A stretch of DNA of 34,042 nucleotides from a virus, in IMG/VR virus record IMGVR_UViG_3300036761_001709, positions 1-34,042 of that record; one strand, 5' to 3'. The position numbers and the translations under genes were made by a program. Each line of letters starts with the position of its first letter. Within the stretch, counting starts at the first letter, position 1. The notes beneath the pieces are model-generated. The model had not been told where the DNA came from and searched no databases. It worked only from the letters and a program-made list of their open reading frames with translations. This document shows positions 1-7,214 of this stretch, piece after piece.

Positions 1-565
1 AACTTTTGAACAAGCAATTCCGATCGTATTGAGACATGAGGGTGGTTACGTAAACAATCCTAATGATCCGGGTGGTGTTACAAATTATGGAATTTCAATT
101 CGCTTTCTGGCAGATCATTTGGAAGCAGGTGATTTTGATGGTGATGGTGACGTTGACGCAGAAGATATTGCCAACATGACTGTTGAACAAGCACAAGAAA
201 TTTATCGTCAATTTTGGTGGGATCCGTACGGTTATGAACGTTTTGTTGATCAAACTATCGCAACAAAAACTTTTGATCTTGCAGTTAATATGGGAGCAAA
301 ACGTTCTCACATTCTTCTTCAGACGGCAGTCAACAAGGCCTTTGGTCTTAACTTGACGGTTGATGGTAATCTTGGTAAGGCCTCTTACAATGCCATTAAC
401 GCATGCCACGATGGTGATGATGAACAAACACTTCTCACTGCATATTGTCATGAAGTGTGGGCTTTCTATCAACGGTTGATTGCCAACAATTCAAAATTGA
501 AAGTATTTGCTAAGGGTTGGAAGAATCGCGCCTATGATTTGGGACAAGCTAATCAACTAGGTTGA
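1..565 (+). CDS. GH108-type endolysin (N-acetylmuramidase), 5' partial
   Basis: Peptidoglycan-degrading enzyme that would open the host cell wall at lysis. The frame is open from base 2 to the stop at 563-565, so the true start lies before the window. The segment RHEGGYVNNPNDPGGVTNYG carries the glutamate and the DPGG-TN-G signature of the glycosyl hydrolase 108 family (lysozyme-like muramidases of phages). It is followed by an acidic loop, DFDGDGDVDAED, that resembles a dockerin/EF-hand calcium loop, and by a C-terminal helical part (NMGAKRSHILLQTAVN) matching the peptidoglycan-binding half of that family. No signal peptide can be judged because the N-terminus is missing. The family assignment is strong; calcium binding is inference. 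Confidence 0.88.
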   Translation, partial: TFEQAIPIVLRHEGGYVNNPNDPGGVTNYGISIRFLADHLEAGDFDGDGDVDAEDIANMTVEQAQEIYRQFWWDPYGYERFVDQTIATKTFDLAVNMGAKRSHILLQTAVNKAFGLNLTVDGNLGKASYNAINACHDGDDEQTLLTAYCHEVWAFYQRLIANNSKLKVFAKGWKNRAYDLGQANQLG

Positions 566-614
566 TTTGTTAATCTACTTCTTTGACAATCATTATTTCA
601 TAAAAGGAATCCAT

Positions 615-1646
615 ATGTTGAAGATTACACCATTGCATAGTCCAACGCATGAACAAGTCGTTCAATTTAATGATGATAAAACAGGATTACAAGCCATCAT
701 TGCTATTCACTCAACAAAAAGAGGACCGGCACTTGGTGGTACACGGTTTTGGTCATACGCTACTGAACAAGATATGCTTAATGATGTGCTTGCTTTAAGT
801 GAAGCAATGACATACAAGAATGCAGCGGCAGAATTGCCATGTGGTGGTGGCAAAGCTGTTATAAATTTGCCTCCCGGGGTAAAGAAAACTTCCGAGTTGT
901 TAAAAGCATACGGTGAAGCAGTTAATTATTTCAATGGCACATATATCACTGCGGAAGATGTTGGTTGTCAACCGGGTGACATGACAATTATTTCTTCGGT
1001 AACTCCATACTGTCCGAAGAATGAAAAACCATCAGGACCAGCAACGGCACTTGGTGTTTTATCTGCCATGATTGCTGGCATTAAACTTGGTATATATGAA
1101 CTGCGTGATGCAACTGTCGTTGTTCAAGGTGTTGGAAATGTTGGTTCAATGTTATGTGAAATGTTGGTTCATGCAGGAGCAGAAGTGATAGTGACGGACA
1201 CGGATGGCTGGAAGGTTAATGCGTTGATCAAACGGTTCCCTTCTATTAAGGCGTTACAGTCATCATCTTATTTGCAACCAGAACCACTTGCAGGAAAAAT
1301 CAAAATATTTGCACCATGTGCATTGGGACCAGCACTTCGTGTTGGTGATGCAGCATTGATGGCATCACATTACGATATCGTTTGTGGTGCTGCAAACAAT
1401 GCTGTTGAAAAAGCAGCAAATCAAGAACTAGAAGCCGCTGGTATTACGTATTGTCCTGATTTTATTGCAAATGCTGGCGGTGTGATTTCTGTTCACCATG
1501 ATATCATTGGTACAACCCATCCAATGGTTGTGGCTGCTGATATTATTCGTATTGGTTCAAGAATGTTTGATATTCTTGATGGCATGGTGAATCATATCAC
1601 CGCTATGGACAGTGCTATTGAATATGCAAAAGAGCGTTTGAAATAA
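615..1646 (+). CDS. NAD-dependent leucine dehydrogenase (Glu/Leu/Phe/Val dehydrogenase family)
   Basis: Predicted to interconvert branched-chain amino acids and their 2-oxo acids with NAD(H), in the cytoplasm. The ATG at 615 follows AAGGAA with good spacing and gives 343 residues, slightly shorter than the ~360 of bacterial leucine dehydrogenases. The N-terminal domain has LGGTRFW, then MTYKNAAAE (Lys68) and CGGGKAV (Lys80), the same positions as the two active-site lysines of Bacillus leucine dehydrogenases. The nucleotide-binding domain has GPATALGVLSAM followed by VQGVGNVG, a Rossmann GxGxxG loop. CGAANN and FIANAGGVI near the C-terminus are also typical. All key residues are present, so it is probably active. 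It stands 49 bases after the lysin gene and is an unusual gene for a phage. Confidence 0.93.
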   Translation: MLKITPLHSPTHEQVVQFNDDKTGLQAIIAIHSTKRGPALGGTRFWSYATEQDMLNDVLALSEAMTYKNAAAELPCGGGKAVINLPPGVKKTSELLKAYGEAVNYFNGTYITAEDVGCQPGDMTIISSVTPYCPKNEKPSGPATALGVLSAMIAGIKLGIYELRDATVVVQGVGNVGSMLCEMLVHAGAEVIVTDTDGWKVNALIKRFPSIKALQSSSYLQPEPLAGKIKIFAPCALGPALRVGDAALMASHYDIVCGAANNAVEKAANQELEAAGITYCPDFIANAGGVISVHHDIIGTTHPMVVAADIIRIGSRMFDILDGMVNHITAMDSAIEYAKERLK

Positions 1647-1650
1647 AAGT

Positions 1651-1731
1651 TTTGCACTTTGTATCTCACTGCTCAATACATCGAACCCCGTCGATTGAAA
1701 AATATGTGATTTGAAATTTAGGAGTTGTATT
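1651..1731 (+). promoter_or_regulatory. Leader with small hairpin and ribosome binding site
   Basis: The gap before the HENVH protein gene holds a hairpin ATCGA-ACCCCG-TCGAT (about 1680-1696) and AGGAG at 1720-1724, which is 7 bases before a GTG codon at 1732. That spacing is why GTG at 1732 is preferred over the ATG at 1747. No late-promoter element is visible. Confidence 0.4.
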
Positions 1732-2208
1732 GTGCTGGACTATCGGATGGTCATCAATAAGATTTATTTGTCACTAAGATGTCTCCTTGTGGCAGCATTG
1801 CTTATCACCACCGACTGTCACGCCACCGATCTTGATATTGAAGGCCGTGAAATGTTTAAAATCCTACACGATGAACAAGGCTGGCCATTACCAAAAGAGT
1901 ATCCTCAGTACACACTTGGTATAACAGATGATGCTCCTCTTGTTTGTAAGAAATCAGGCCGGGCCTGTTATTCAAATGGACGAATATGGATCTCTCGTGA
2001 ACTTCTTGATAATGATATGATGCGTAAATCCGTAATTTTACACGAAAATGTTCATCATTTACAGCAAGAAAAAAGTGGACCAGCTGTAACATGTATTCAA
2101 AATTGGAAGAGAGAAATAGACGCCTATCATGCACAACAGACGTATCTTTCTGATCATTATAGAATATTTCTTGGACTCACTGTATCTATATTTTGTGTCC
2201 CCGAATAA
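1732..2208 (+). CDS. Secreted HENVH zinc-metalloprotein, unknown substrate
   Basis: 158 residues from GTG 1732 (AGGAG seven bases upstream). A basic N-terminus and the hydrophobic run LLVAALLITT form a signal peptide, with a possible signal peptidase I site after CHA. The segment SVILHENVHHLQQE contains an HExxH-type zinc motif (His-Glu-Asn-Val-His), so a zinc-dependent peptidase fold is likely. Four cysteines (CKKSGRAC, and C near the end) could form disulfides in the periplasm. No named family was recognised. The last 23 bases overlap, tail to tail, the minus-strand GIY-YIG gene, so the C-terminus may have been altered by arrival of that gene. Confidence 0.7.
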   Translation: MLDYRMVINKIYLSLRCLLVAALLITTDCHATDLDIEGREMFKILHDEQGWPLPKEYPQYTLGITDDAPLVCKKSGRACYSNGRIWISRELLDNDMMRKSVILHENVHHLQQEKSGPAVTCIQNWKREIDAYHAQQTYLSDHYRIFLGLTVSIFCVPE

Positions 2209-2899
2209 TAGAAACTAAGCGCACCGTCCATCCTTTGTATTCAGTTCTTCGTCCTTTACTGACATCGATAATTGCATCGGGACGAAGAGCGTGTTCTCTA
2301 CAAAACTTAACCATACCACCAGTTATTAGATGAATTAATCCGTTGGGGTCAATAAACTCAAAAGTTTTTGCGTTGGGATTGTTGGGGCCTTTACCTGATC
2401 GTGTTAATCGAATTCGTTTCATATCATTAGAGTGTTGTTGTCGAAGGTGTGTCGCTTTTTCTATTCCATGAACTTCTTCATAAGTTTTGTTTGCTAGTCG
2501 TTCTTTTGTTAATTGTCCAATTTTTTCTTTAACTTCCTTGGTGTGTGTTCTTCCGTACATACCATTATCTTTGCCTCGAAGAATGGGGCCACTATTACCA
2601 CCAAGTGTGGTGTTATAGCCATTATAAAAAGTGTCATACGTGTCGATTAGTTCTATTTCAGCTCGGAATGCTTCTTTGGAACTGTCACAGACGTATAATA
2701 GTGTTTTTGTCCATACAGACTTCTCAAACTTGGCTTTGCGAATAGCACGATGAAACTTACTTTTGATATGAAGCGTACATCGCGCCTCGACGACGTGTTT
2801 GTTGAACCGCCAATCAATAGTTTTGCTAGTTGTGCCAATATAGGACTTTCCTGTATGCTTGTGGCTAAACATATAAATAGAGTGTGTGTATTTGTTCAT
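2186..2899 (-). CDS. GIY-YIG homing endonuclease with NUMOD3-like repeat
   Basis: 237 residues; the ATG at 2899 is preceded on the minus strand by GGAAGAAGT, a usable ribosome binding site. The N-terminus reads SIYMFSHKHTGKSYIGTTS, the GIY-YIG nuclease core. A central GKDNGMYGRTHTKEVKEKIG matches the NUMOD3 DNA-binding module of phage Seg/I-Tev-type enzymes. The C-terminal PNGLIHLITGG...FCREHAL...YKGWTV resembles the helix-turn-helix part common in these nucleases. It is a free-standing selfish gene, opposite to its neighbours, between two unrelated genes. The late promoter of the phosphoesterase (2872-2879) lies inside its 5' end. Its own promoter is not visible. Confidence 0.9.
   Translation of the reverse strand: MNKYTHSIYMFSHKHTGKSYIGTTSKTIDWRFNKHVVEARCTLHIKSKFHRAIRKAKFEKSVWTKTLLYVCDSSKEAFRAEIELIDTYDTFYNGYNTTLGGNSGPILRGKDNGMYGRTHTKEVKEKIGQLTKERLANKTYEEVHGIEKATHLRQQHSNDMKRIRLTRSGKGPNNPNAKTFEFIDPNGLIHLITGGMVKFCREHALRPDAIIDVSKGRRTEYKGWTVRLVSIIRGHKI
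2872..2879 (+). promoter_or_regulatory. T4-type late promoter element TATAAATA
   Basis: Perfect TATAAATA. In T4 this element spans about -13 to -6, which puts the start of transcription near 2885, 40 bases before the phosphoesterase ATG at 2925 and upstream of its AAGGAAA binding site. Confidence 0.75.
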
Positions 2900-2924
2900 A
2901 CTTCTTCCAAGGAAACATGTATAT

Positions 2925-3728
2925 ATGATTATAAGACCGATCAGTGATCTCCACTTGGAGTTTGCTCCAATTCTTCGAATGATTGAACTTGAAACAGACA
3001 AGGACACTGTTCTTGTACTGGCGGGAGACGTATGTGCAGTCCCTCATTATGATAGAATTGGAAGACGATTCTTCAAAATGATGTCCGAACAATTCAAACA
3101 CATCATCTATGTATTTGGCAACCACGAATTCTATAATGGCGGATCGTTCCTCTACAGTCGTGAGTGGCTCAAAGAACATTTTGCAAAAGATGGTATCACT
3201 AACATTCACCTTTTAGAAGATGAAACAAAAGTGATTGATGATGTAGCATTTGTTGGAGCTACGTTGTGGACGGATTTTAATAAAGGCAATCCAGTAGTGA
3301 TGGAATTGTCAAGACACTACATGGCTGATTATTCACAAACGTTTTGGGATCATCCGGACCGTCGAACGAACAATGATTGGCGCAGGTTATGCCCACAAGA
3401 TACGTATGATGTTCATAAAGCTTCAAAACAATATGTTTTTCAATCTGCTAAAGAGCAGAAAGATTTTGGTCGTAAGGTTGTCGTTGTGGTCCATCATGGG
3501 ATTAGTGAAGAATCAGTCCATCGGCGCTTCAAAGGCAATCACATGAATCCGGCGTTTATTTCAGATTTGGTTCCTGAAATACTTGAAGTTCAGCCAAACA
3601 TAGTCGTTCATGGACATGTGCACAATTGTTTTGATTACATGATTGGAGAAACACGTGTTATTGTCAATCCTCGTGCTTATCCAAATGAGCACTTTGAGTG
3701 GGATGAAGCTTTGACAATTGAATTGTAG
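2925..3728 (+). CDS. Calcineurin-like metallophosphoesterase
   Basis: 267 residues, ATG 2925 with AAGGAAA nine bases upstream. All five metal-binding blocks of the calcineurin-like phosphoesterase superfamily are present in order: SDLHLE (Asp8, His10), AGDVC (Asp35), GNHEFY (Asn66, His67), VVVHHGIS, and HGHVHNCFD. It should therefore be a dinuclear-metal phosphomonoesterase or phosphodiesterase. The substrate (protein phosphate, nucleotide or RNA end) cannot be read from sequence. It is served by the late promoter at 2872 and is divergent from the GIY-YIG gene, with only 25 bases between the two start codons. Confidence 0.9.
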   Translation: MIIRPISDLHLEFAPILRMIELETDKDTVLVLAGDVCAVPHYDRIGRRFFKMMSEQFKHIIYVFGNHEFYNGGSFLYSREWLKEHFAKDGITNIHLLEDETKVIDDVAFVGATLWTDFNKGNPVVMELSRHYMADYSQTFWDHPDRRTNNDWRRLCPQDTYDVHKASKQYVFQSAKEQKDFGRKVVVVVHHGISEESVHRRFKGNHMNPAFISDLVPEILEVQPNIVVHGHVHNCFDYMIGETRVIVNPRAYPNEHFEWDEALTIEL

Positions 3729-3757
3729 GAAGGGTTGGGAAACTAGCCCTTTCTTGT

Positions 3758-3794
3758 TTCTCCGTATAAATAGAATGACTTAGGAGAATTCACA
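3758..3794 (+). promoter_or_regulatory. Late promoter TATAAATA (3765-3772) inside an SD-hiding inverted repeat
   Basis: TATAAATA at 3765-3772 predicts a start near 3778. TTCTCC at 3758-3763 is the exact complement of GGAGAA at 3783-3788, which includes the ribosome binding site of the gene at 3795. RNA reading through from upstream could pair these arms and hide the site; RNA starting at 3778 lacks the left arm. Confidence 0.7.
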
Positions 3795-4049
3795 ATGAAT
3801 CTTAATTACATTCGCAAAGTTGCCGGTCTTCCACTTGTGGAAGCTAGTGATGCATCACCAGCACACGAACAGAAAGAACATGCACTTTTCAAAAAGTGTT
3901 GCGAGGATCTCGCAAAGGTTCAATCAATGTGCGAAGCACGTTTGAAAGAAAAATTGACAGATGAGCATAAAAAGCAATATACAGATCTTTGCAATTGCGC
4001 AAAGGGATGTTGCGAAGATATGCGTAAACATCTAACAAGCTACAAGTAA
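3795..4049 (+). CDS. Small cysteine-rich helical protein, late
   Basis: 84 residues, ATG 3795 with AGGAGA eight to twelve bases upstream. The N-terminus MNLNYIRKVAGLPLVE is a style seen in many T4-superfamily hypothetical proteins. The rest is charged and helical, with seven cysteines arranged as pairs (KCCEDLAKVQSMC, CNCAKGCCEDM), which suggests metal binding or a cysteine-linked helical hairpin. No family was recognised. Expression is predicted to be late because a perfect TATAAATA lies 30 bases upstream. Confidence 0.75.
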   Translation: MNLNYIRKVAGLPLVEASDASPAHEQKEHALFKKCCEDLAKVQSMCEARLKEKLTDEHKKQYTDLCNCAKGCCEDMRKHLTSYK

Positions 4050-4061
4050 TTGCCAATAAAT

Positions 4062-4095
4062 CTAACCTGTTGACCTTATAAGTTAAACAGGTTAG
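4062..4095. repeat. 10-bp perfect inverted repeat (hairpin)
   Basis: CTAACCTGTT at 4062-4071 is the exact reverse complement of AACAGGTTAG at 4086-4095, with a 14-base loop. It lies just after the cysteine-rich gene. No clear T-run follows, so it may be an RNA 3'-end stabiliser, a weak terminator or a protein site. Confidence 0.6.
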
Positions 4096-4140
4096 GATGA
4101 TTATAAGCTTTTACGGATTGGAATAGACCGATCTGTTTTA

Positions 4141-4160
4141 ATATCGAGGAGTTCGATATG
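4141..4160 (+). promoter_or_regulatory. Hairpin enclosing the ribosome binding site of the NMNAT-Nudix gene
   Basis: ATATCGA (4141-4147) pairs perfectly with TCGATAT (4153-4159). The ribosome binding site GGAG is the hairpin loop and the ATG at 4158 is partly in the stem. This is a likely translational control element. Confidence 0.6.
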
Positions 4161-5180
4161 TCAAAAATCTACGATTACGTTATTTTCATTGGACGGTTCC
4201 AACCATTCCATGCTGGCCACAAACTAGTGGTTGATACTGCTTTATCAATCGCTGATAAGGTTATTATTTGCATGGGAAGTTCTTTTTCTCCTCGTACACC
4301 TAAGAATCCCTTTACCGTTACCGAACGTGAAAGCATGTTATACGACACGTTTCCGGATCAAGTTGCAAATATTAGGGTTGCTTTCATTCGTGATCAGTTG
4401 TATAACGATCAAATGTGGGCGGCTAGTATTCAAGAAGAAGTTGATCGAATTGTTCATAGTAATGGATGGACAGACAAACCTCCCCGTGTTGCAATTATTG
4501 GTCATTCAAAAGATGACAGCAGCTATTATCTGAAAATGTTCCCACAGTGGACTCTCATTGAACACGAGATGGATGACATGGTTAATGCGACAGACATTCG
4601 TGAGTTGTATTTTGAAGGTAAGAATTTGAAGTTTTTGCAAACTATTCTGTCAGCGCCAGTGTTCCGTCGTTTGGAAGTGTTCAAAATGACGCAGGAGTAT
4701 AAAACACTGGTAAAGGAACATACCATCATCAAACAGTACAAGAAACGTTGGGAAGTTGCTCCATTCCCGCCGACGTTTGTTACAGTTGATGCTGTGGTTG
4801 TTCAATCCGGGCATGTCTTAATGGTCACTCGAGATGCTGCACCAGGGGAAGGTCTGAAAGCGTTGCCTGGTGGATTCCTTGAACAAGATGAAACTTTGAT
4901 CGATGGTGTTATTCGTGAACTTCGTGAAGAAACCGGTGTAAAAGTACCTGGACCAGTGTTGAAAGGTTCTATTAAAGCATCACATGTGTTTGATGCTCCA
5001 AAGCGTTCTTTGCGTGGTCGCACAATTACTCATGCGTTCTTGATTGAACTTCCACCTGGTACACTACCACCTGTTAAAGGTGGTGATGACGCCCGCGATG
5101 CTTTTTGGGTTCCTGTCAGTGAAATTCATAGTGATGAATGTTTTGATGATCATTATGATATCATTCATTATTTTCTATAG
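4158..5180 (+). CDS. Bifunctional nicotinamide-nucleotide adenylyltransferase / Nudix hydrolase
   Basis: 340 residues. The N-terminal domain (about 1-190) has IGRFQPFHAGHKLVVD at residues 11-26, the GxFxPxHxGH signature of nucleotidyltransferases that join NMN and ATP into NAD, and the helix FTVTERESMLYD typical of the NadM branch. The C-terminal domain contains a complete Nudix box at about residues 238-260 (GGFLEQDE...RELREETGV), which would hydrolyse ADP-ribose or related dinucleotides. This fusion is known in bacteria and in phages. The gene directly precedes a P-loop nucleoside-kinase-like gene, so both may work in NAD recycling. The start lies in a small hairpin (4141-4159). Confidence 0.92.
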   Translation: MSKIYDYVIFIGRFQPFHAGHKLVVDTALSIADKVIICMGSSFSPRTPKNPFTVTERESMLYDTFPDQVANIRVAFIRDQLYNDQMWAASIQEEVDRIVHSNGWTDKPPRVAIIGHSKDDSSYYLKMFPQWTLIEHEMDDMVNATDIRELYFEGKNLKFLQTILSAPVFRRLEVFKMTQEYKTLVKEHTIIKQYKKRWEVAPFPPTFVTVDAVVVQSGHVLMVTRDAAPGEGLKALPGGFLEQDETLIDGVIRELREETGVKVPGPVLKGSIKASHVFDAPKRSLRGRTITHAFLIELPPGTLPPVKGGDDARDAFWVPVSEIHSDECFDDHYDIIHYFL

Positions 5181-5189
5181 TTGTATTCT

Positions 5190-5223
5190 CTAGAACGGTG
5201 AGGTAATATCACCGTTCTAGGAG
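5190..5223 (+). promoter_or_regulatory. 12-bp perfect hairpin abutting the ribosome binding site of the P-loop kinase gene
   Basis: CTAGAACGGTGA (5190-5201) pairs with TCACCGTTCTAG (5209-5220) around a 7-base loop. The AGGAG at 5219-5223 that serves the ATG at 5232 begins in the last two bases of the stem. It could stop or shield the upstream mRNA and also tune translation of the next gene. Confidence 0.65.
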
Positions 5224-5231
5224 ATTTAGTA

Positions 5232-5774
5232 ATGCAAGAAAATAAAAAACTAACAGTTATAAATTTCTTTGGTGGTCCTTTCGTTGGCAAATCAACTATT
5301 GCTCCTTTACTCTTCGGCAAGATGAAGAAGAAAGGTTACAAAGTTGAATTTGTTCATGAATTCGCAAAAGATTGTGTGTGGGAAAGCATGTCACACATCT
5401 TTACCGAACAAGACTATATCTTTGCCCAGCAACATCGGATGATTCGTCGTCTCGTTCGTCATGATATTGATTACGCAATCGTTGATAGCTCAATTCTTCT
5501 GGGACTCTTGTATATGCCTGATTGGTTTCCTAAAACATTTGAACCATTCTTACTTGAAGTGTTTCATTCGTATACCAACATTAATATCTTCCTAGAACGC
5601 AATCTAGCAATTCCTTATATCGAAGCCGGTCGCAATCAAACAGAAGAACAGGCAAAACAGAAAGATGTTGAATTGAAGGAATTGTTACATAAGCATTCAA
5701 TTCCATATGAAAGTTTTATTGTTGATGATACGGTTGAAGATCGTATTTTAGCTCAACTTCCAAATCTATGTTGA
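5232..5774 (+). CDS. P-loop kinase of the AAA_28/NadR-like type
   Basis: 180 residues, ATG 5232 after AGGAG. FFGGPFVGKSTIAPLLF (residues 12-28) is a Walker A loop; VDSSILLGLLYMPDWF around residue 80 carries the Walker B-like aspartate. The pattern VEFVHEFAKDCVWE and the tail with charged helices match P-loop ATPases annotated as AAA_28 or as the ribosylnicotinamide-kinase half of NadR. Placed directly after the NMN adenylyltransferase gene, the natural reading is phosphorylation of nicotinamide riboside to NMN. The kinase family is clear; the substrate is inferred from context. Confidence 0.72.
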   Translation: MQENKKLTVINFFGGPFVGKSTIAPLLFGKMKKKGYKVEFVHEFAKDCVWESMSHIFTEQDYIFAQQHRMIRRLVRHDIDYAIVDSSILLGLLYMPDWFPKTFEPFLLEVFHSYTNINIFLERNLAIPYIEAGRNQTEEQAKQKDVELKELLHKHSIPYESFIVDDTVEDRILAQLPNLC

Positions 5775-5787
5775 CTTTACCCTCAAT

Positions 5788-5795
5788 CATAAATA
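5788..5795 (+). promoter_or_regulatory. Late promoter element CATAAATA before tRNA-Met
   Basis: CATAAATA predicts a transcript start near 5801, nine bases before the first base of the initiator-like tRNA. This suggests the tRNA is also made late with a very short 5' leader. Confidence 0.55.
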
Positions 5796-5809
5796 AGATG
5801 TACTTCTAT

Positions 5810-5882
5810 TGCGGGATAGAGCAGTGGCAGCTCGTCAGGCTCATAACCTGAAGGCCGGGGTGTTCGATTCCCTCTCCCGCTA
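5810..5882 (+). tRNA. tRNA-Met(CAT), initiator-like
   Basis: Full cloverleaf: D-stem GAGC/GCTC, anticodon stem TCAGG/CCTGA with loop CTCATAA, T-arm loop TTCGATT. Bases 1 and 72 are T and T and cannot pair, the hallmark of bacterial initiator tRNA. The three G:C pairs of the host initiator anticodon stem are only partly kept. CCA is not encoded. Confidence 0.88.
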
Positions 5883-5903
5883 ATGCGAGGAGTTAATCAC
5901 TTC

Positions 5904-5947
5904 TCATGGTTTTGTTCGAGTTTTAATATCGAACCATAAATAGTGAT
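5904..5947 (+). promoter_or_regulatory. Hairpin and late promoter CATAAATA (5935-5942) before the GIY-YIG gene
   Basis: ATGG...TTCGA and TCGAA...CCAT form an imperfect hairpin ending in the promoter element. The element starts exactly 13 bases before the ATG at 5948, so by T4 spacing the mRNA would begin at the A of ATG (leaderless). Confidence 0.5.
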
Positions 5948-6628
5948 ATGGATGAATATCATTATGTGGTGTACAAAACTACAAACAATGTGAATGGTAG
6001 AACGTATGTTGGAGTTCATAAAACCAAAAACATTGATGATGCATATCTGGGGTCGGGTACGCTTATCAGGCGTGCTGTGAAGAAATATGGCCGAGAGAAC
6101 TTTTCGAAGGTGATATTGGCCGTCTTCGATAATCCTGATGATATGTTTTTTATGGAGGAACTGCTCGTTAACGAAACAACCCTTCAAGAAAACAAATCAT
6201 ACAATCTTGTTCGAGGTGGACGAAATTCCATTAGCTTTGTTAATGATAACCTGGAACAATTTCGTCCTGCGGAAAAAAGGAAACAATGGGCGGCAAAGGG
6301 TCGCCAGGCAATAAACGAGTTATATACCATTGAAGAGCGCCATGTCTGGAGCATTCGAGGAACAAATCGTGCGAAAGAGCTTCAAGTTGGCTTGTATAAT
6401 TCTGCTAACAGAGCTTTGGGTGGGTTTGCAGGGAAACAACATACGGAGGAAAGTAAGCGAAGTATTGGCGAAAAGAACTCGCAACTCCAGAAAGGAAAAC
6501 GCAATTCTCAATTTGGTAAAATTTGGATTTACAGCGACAAACAGAGAAAATGCTTGTCAGTTCTTAAAGATGCTGCTAATGTCTATCTTGAACAGGGATG
6601 GAAAAGGGGTCGTAAGAAATACATGTAG
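5948..6628 (+). CDS. GIY-YIG homing endonuclease with NUMOD3-like motif
   Basis: 226 residues, ATG 5948, no ribosome binding site upstream. YHYVVYKTTNNVNGRTYVGVHK is the GIY-YIG core (here VVY and YVG), followed by YLGSG...AVKKYGRENF, typical of phage homing nucleases. GKQHTEESKRSIGEKN is a NUMOD3 DNA-binding motif and the C-terminal KIWIYSDKQRKCLSVLKDA a second modular motif. It sits between an initiator-like tRNA and a structured non-coding stretch leading to bS21. I looked for a group I intron core around it and did not find one, so it is probably free-standing. Confidence 0.9.
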   Translation: MDEYHYVVYKTTNNVNGRTYVGVHKTKNIDDAYLGSGTLIRRAVKKYGRENFSKVILAVFDNPDDMFFMEELLVNETTLQENKSYNLVRGGRNSISFVNDNLEQFRPAEKRKQWAAKGRQAINELYTIEERHVWSIRGTNRAKELQVGLYNSANRALGGFAGKQHTEESKRSIGEKNSQLQKGKRNSQFGKIWIYSDKQRKCLSVLKDAANVYLEQGWKRGRKKYM

Positions 6629-6976
6629 AGGAGGAAAGCTCCTACTGGGTCAAGCTGGTAATCTACGCCAATCAGTTGCATGGGTGAGTGATACTTCATC
6701 TACTGTAGCCTATATGGAGTCTTCAAACAAGTTCGCTTGAATGATAACTGTATAGCGTTGTTGATAACGTATATCAATCCCTTCGTAAGGGTTAGAAACG
6801 GTCCAACTATTGGGTAGTATAGTCCTGGCTGATGGTAACAAGCCGCTACGGTTCGAGGAATGCTGGATTGAAAGATACCAGTATACTGAGAGTCTACAAG
6901 AGTGTGGCACTGACCAACTTTATCTCTGATTGGCCCTTTGGGTGGCTTGACCCAAATAGACTATAAGAAAGAGCAA
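6629..6976 (+). ncRNA. Structured non-coding stretch upstream of bS21 (leader or ncRNA)
   Basis: No convincing protein gene in 348 bases. Hairpins include AGGAG-GAAAG-CTCCT (6629-6643), CAAG-TTCG-CTTG (6728-6739), the palindrome CAGTATACTG (about 6879-6888) and TTTGGGT/ACCCAAA (6937-6956). TATAGTC (about 6818-6824) is the exact complement of GACTATA just before the bS21 start (about 6959-6965), so a long-range fold could hold the region together and mask the bS21 translation start. No known RNA class was recognised. Confidence 0.5.
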
Positions 6977-7201
6977 ATGCCAAAGATTGATCTTAATCCA
7001 GAAAGACAGTCCATTAAGGACATCGAAGTCGCCCTTCGTAAATTGAAGAAGAAGGTTGAAGCCGGTGGTGTCCTCAAAAAGCTCCACGAACTTGAGGCAT
7101 ACGAGCGCCCAGGCATCAAACGCAATCGCAAGCGTTCAGCGGCGATTATGCGTTGGAAGAGGGAGCAAGACAAAACAAAACTTCCGCCAAAATTATACTA
7201 A
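6977..7201 (+). CDS. rpsU: Phage-encoded ribosomal protein bS21 homologue
   Basis: 74 residues from ATG 6977. The segment VALRKLKKKVEAGGVLKKL followed by EAYERPGIKRNRKRSAAIMRW and a C-terminal KLPPKLY reproduces the organisation of bS21: an FxxALRRFKRxxEKAGVL helix, then Y(E)KPxxxRKRKxxAAxxR, then a basic tail ending in LY. bS21 sits at the platform of the 30S subunit near the anti-Shine-Dalgarno and helps start translation. Phage copies are known and may replace the host protein on ribosomes. The binding site is weak (AAGAAAGAG), and the preceding leader is strongly structured, which suggests translational control. Confidence 0.88.
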   Translation: MPKIDLNPERQSIKDIEVALRKLKKKVEAGGVLKKLHELEAYERPGIKRNRKRSAAIMRWKREQDKTKLPPKLY

Positions 7202-7214
7202 GTACAAATTCTTC

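Noticed and set aside
3726-3757. Terminator after the phosphoesterase gene
   Set aside because: AAGGG/CCCTT gives only a short imperfect stem with no clean T-run; not listed as a feature.
4054-4061. AATAAATC as a late promoter
   Set aside because: Two deviations from TATAAATA, including the last base, and it lies just before a long hairpin with no gene start at the right distance.
5948-6976. Group I intron around the GIY-YIG gene
   Set aside because: TATAGTCC near 6820 resembles the intron S element, but no matching upstream R element (GACTA) or P/Q core was found within the required distance, and there are no split exons on either side.
6629-6976. RNase P RNA
   Set aside because: GAGGAAAG at its start resembles a conserved RNase P block, but the following CCGGG and the distal conserved regions are missing.
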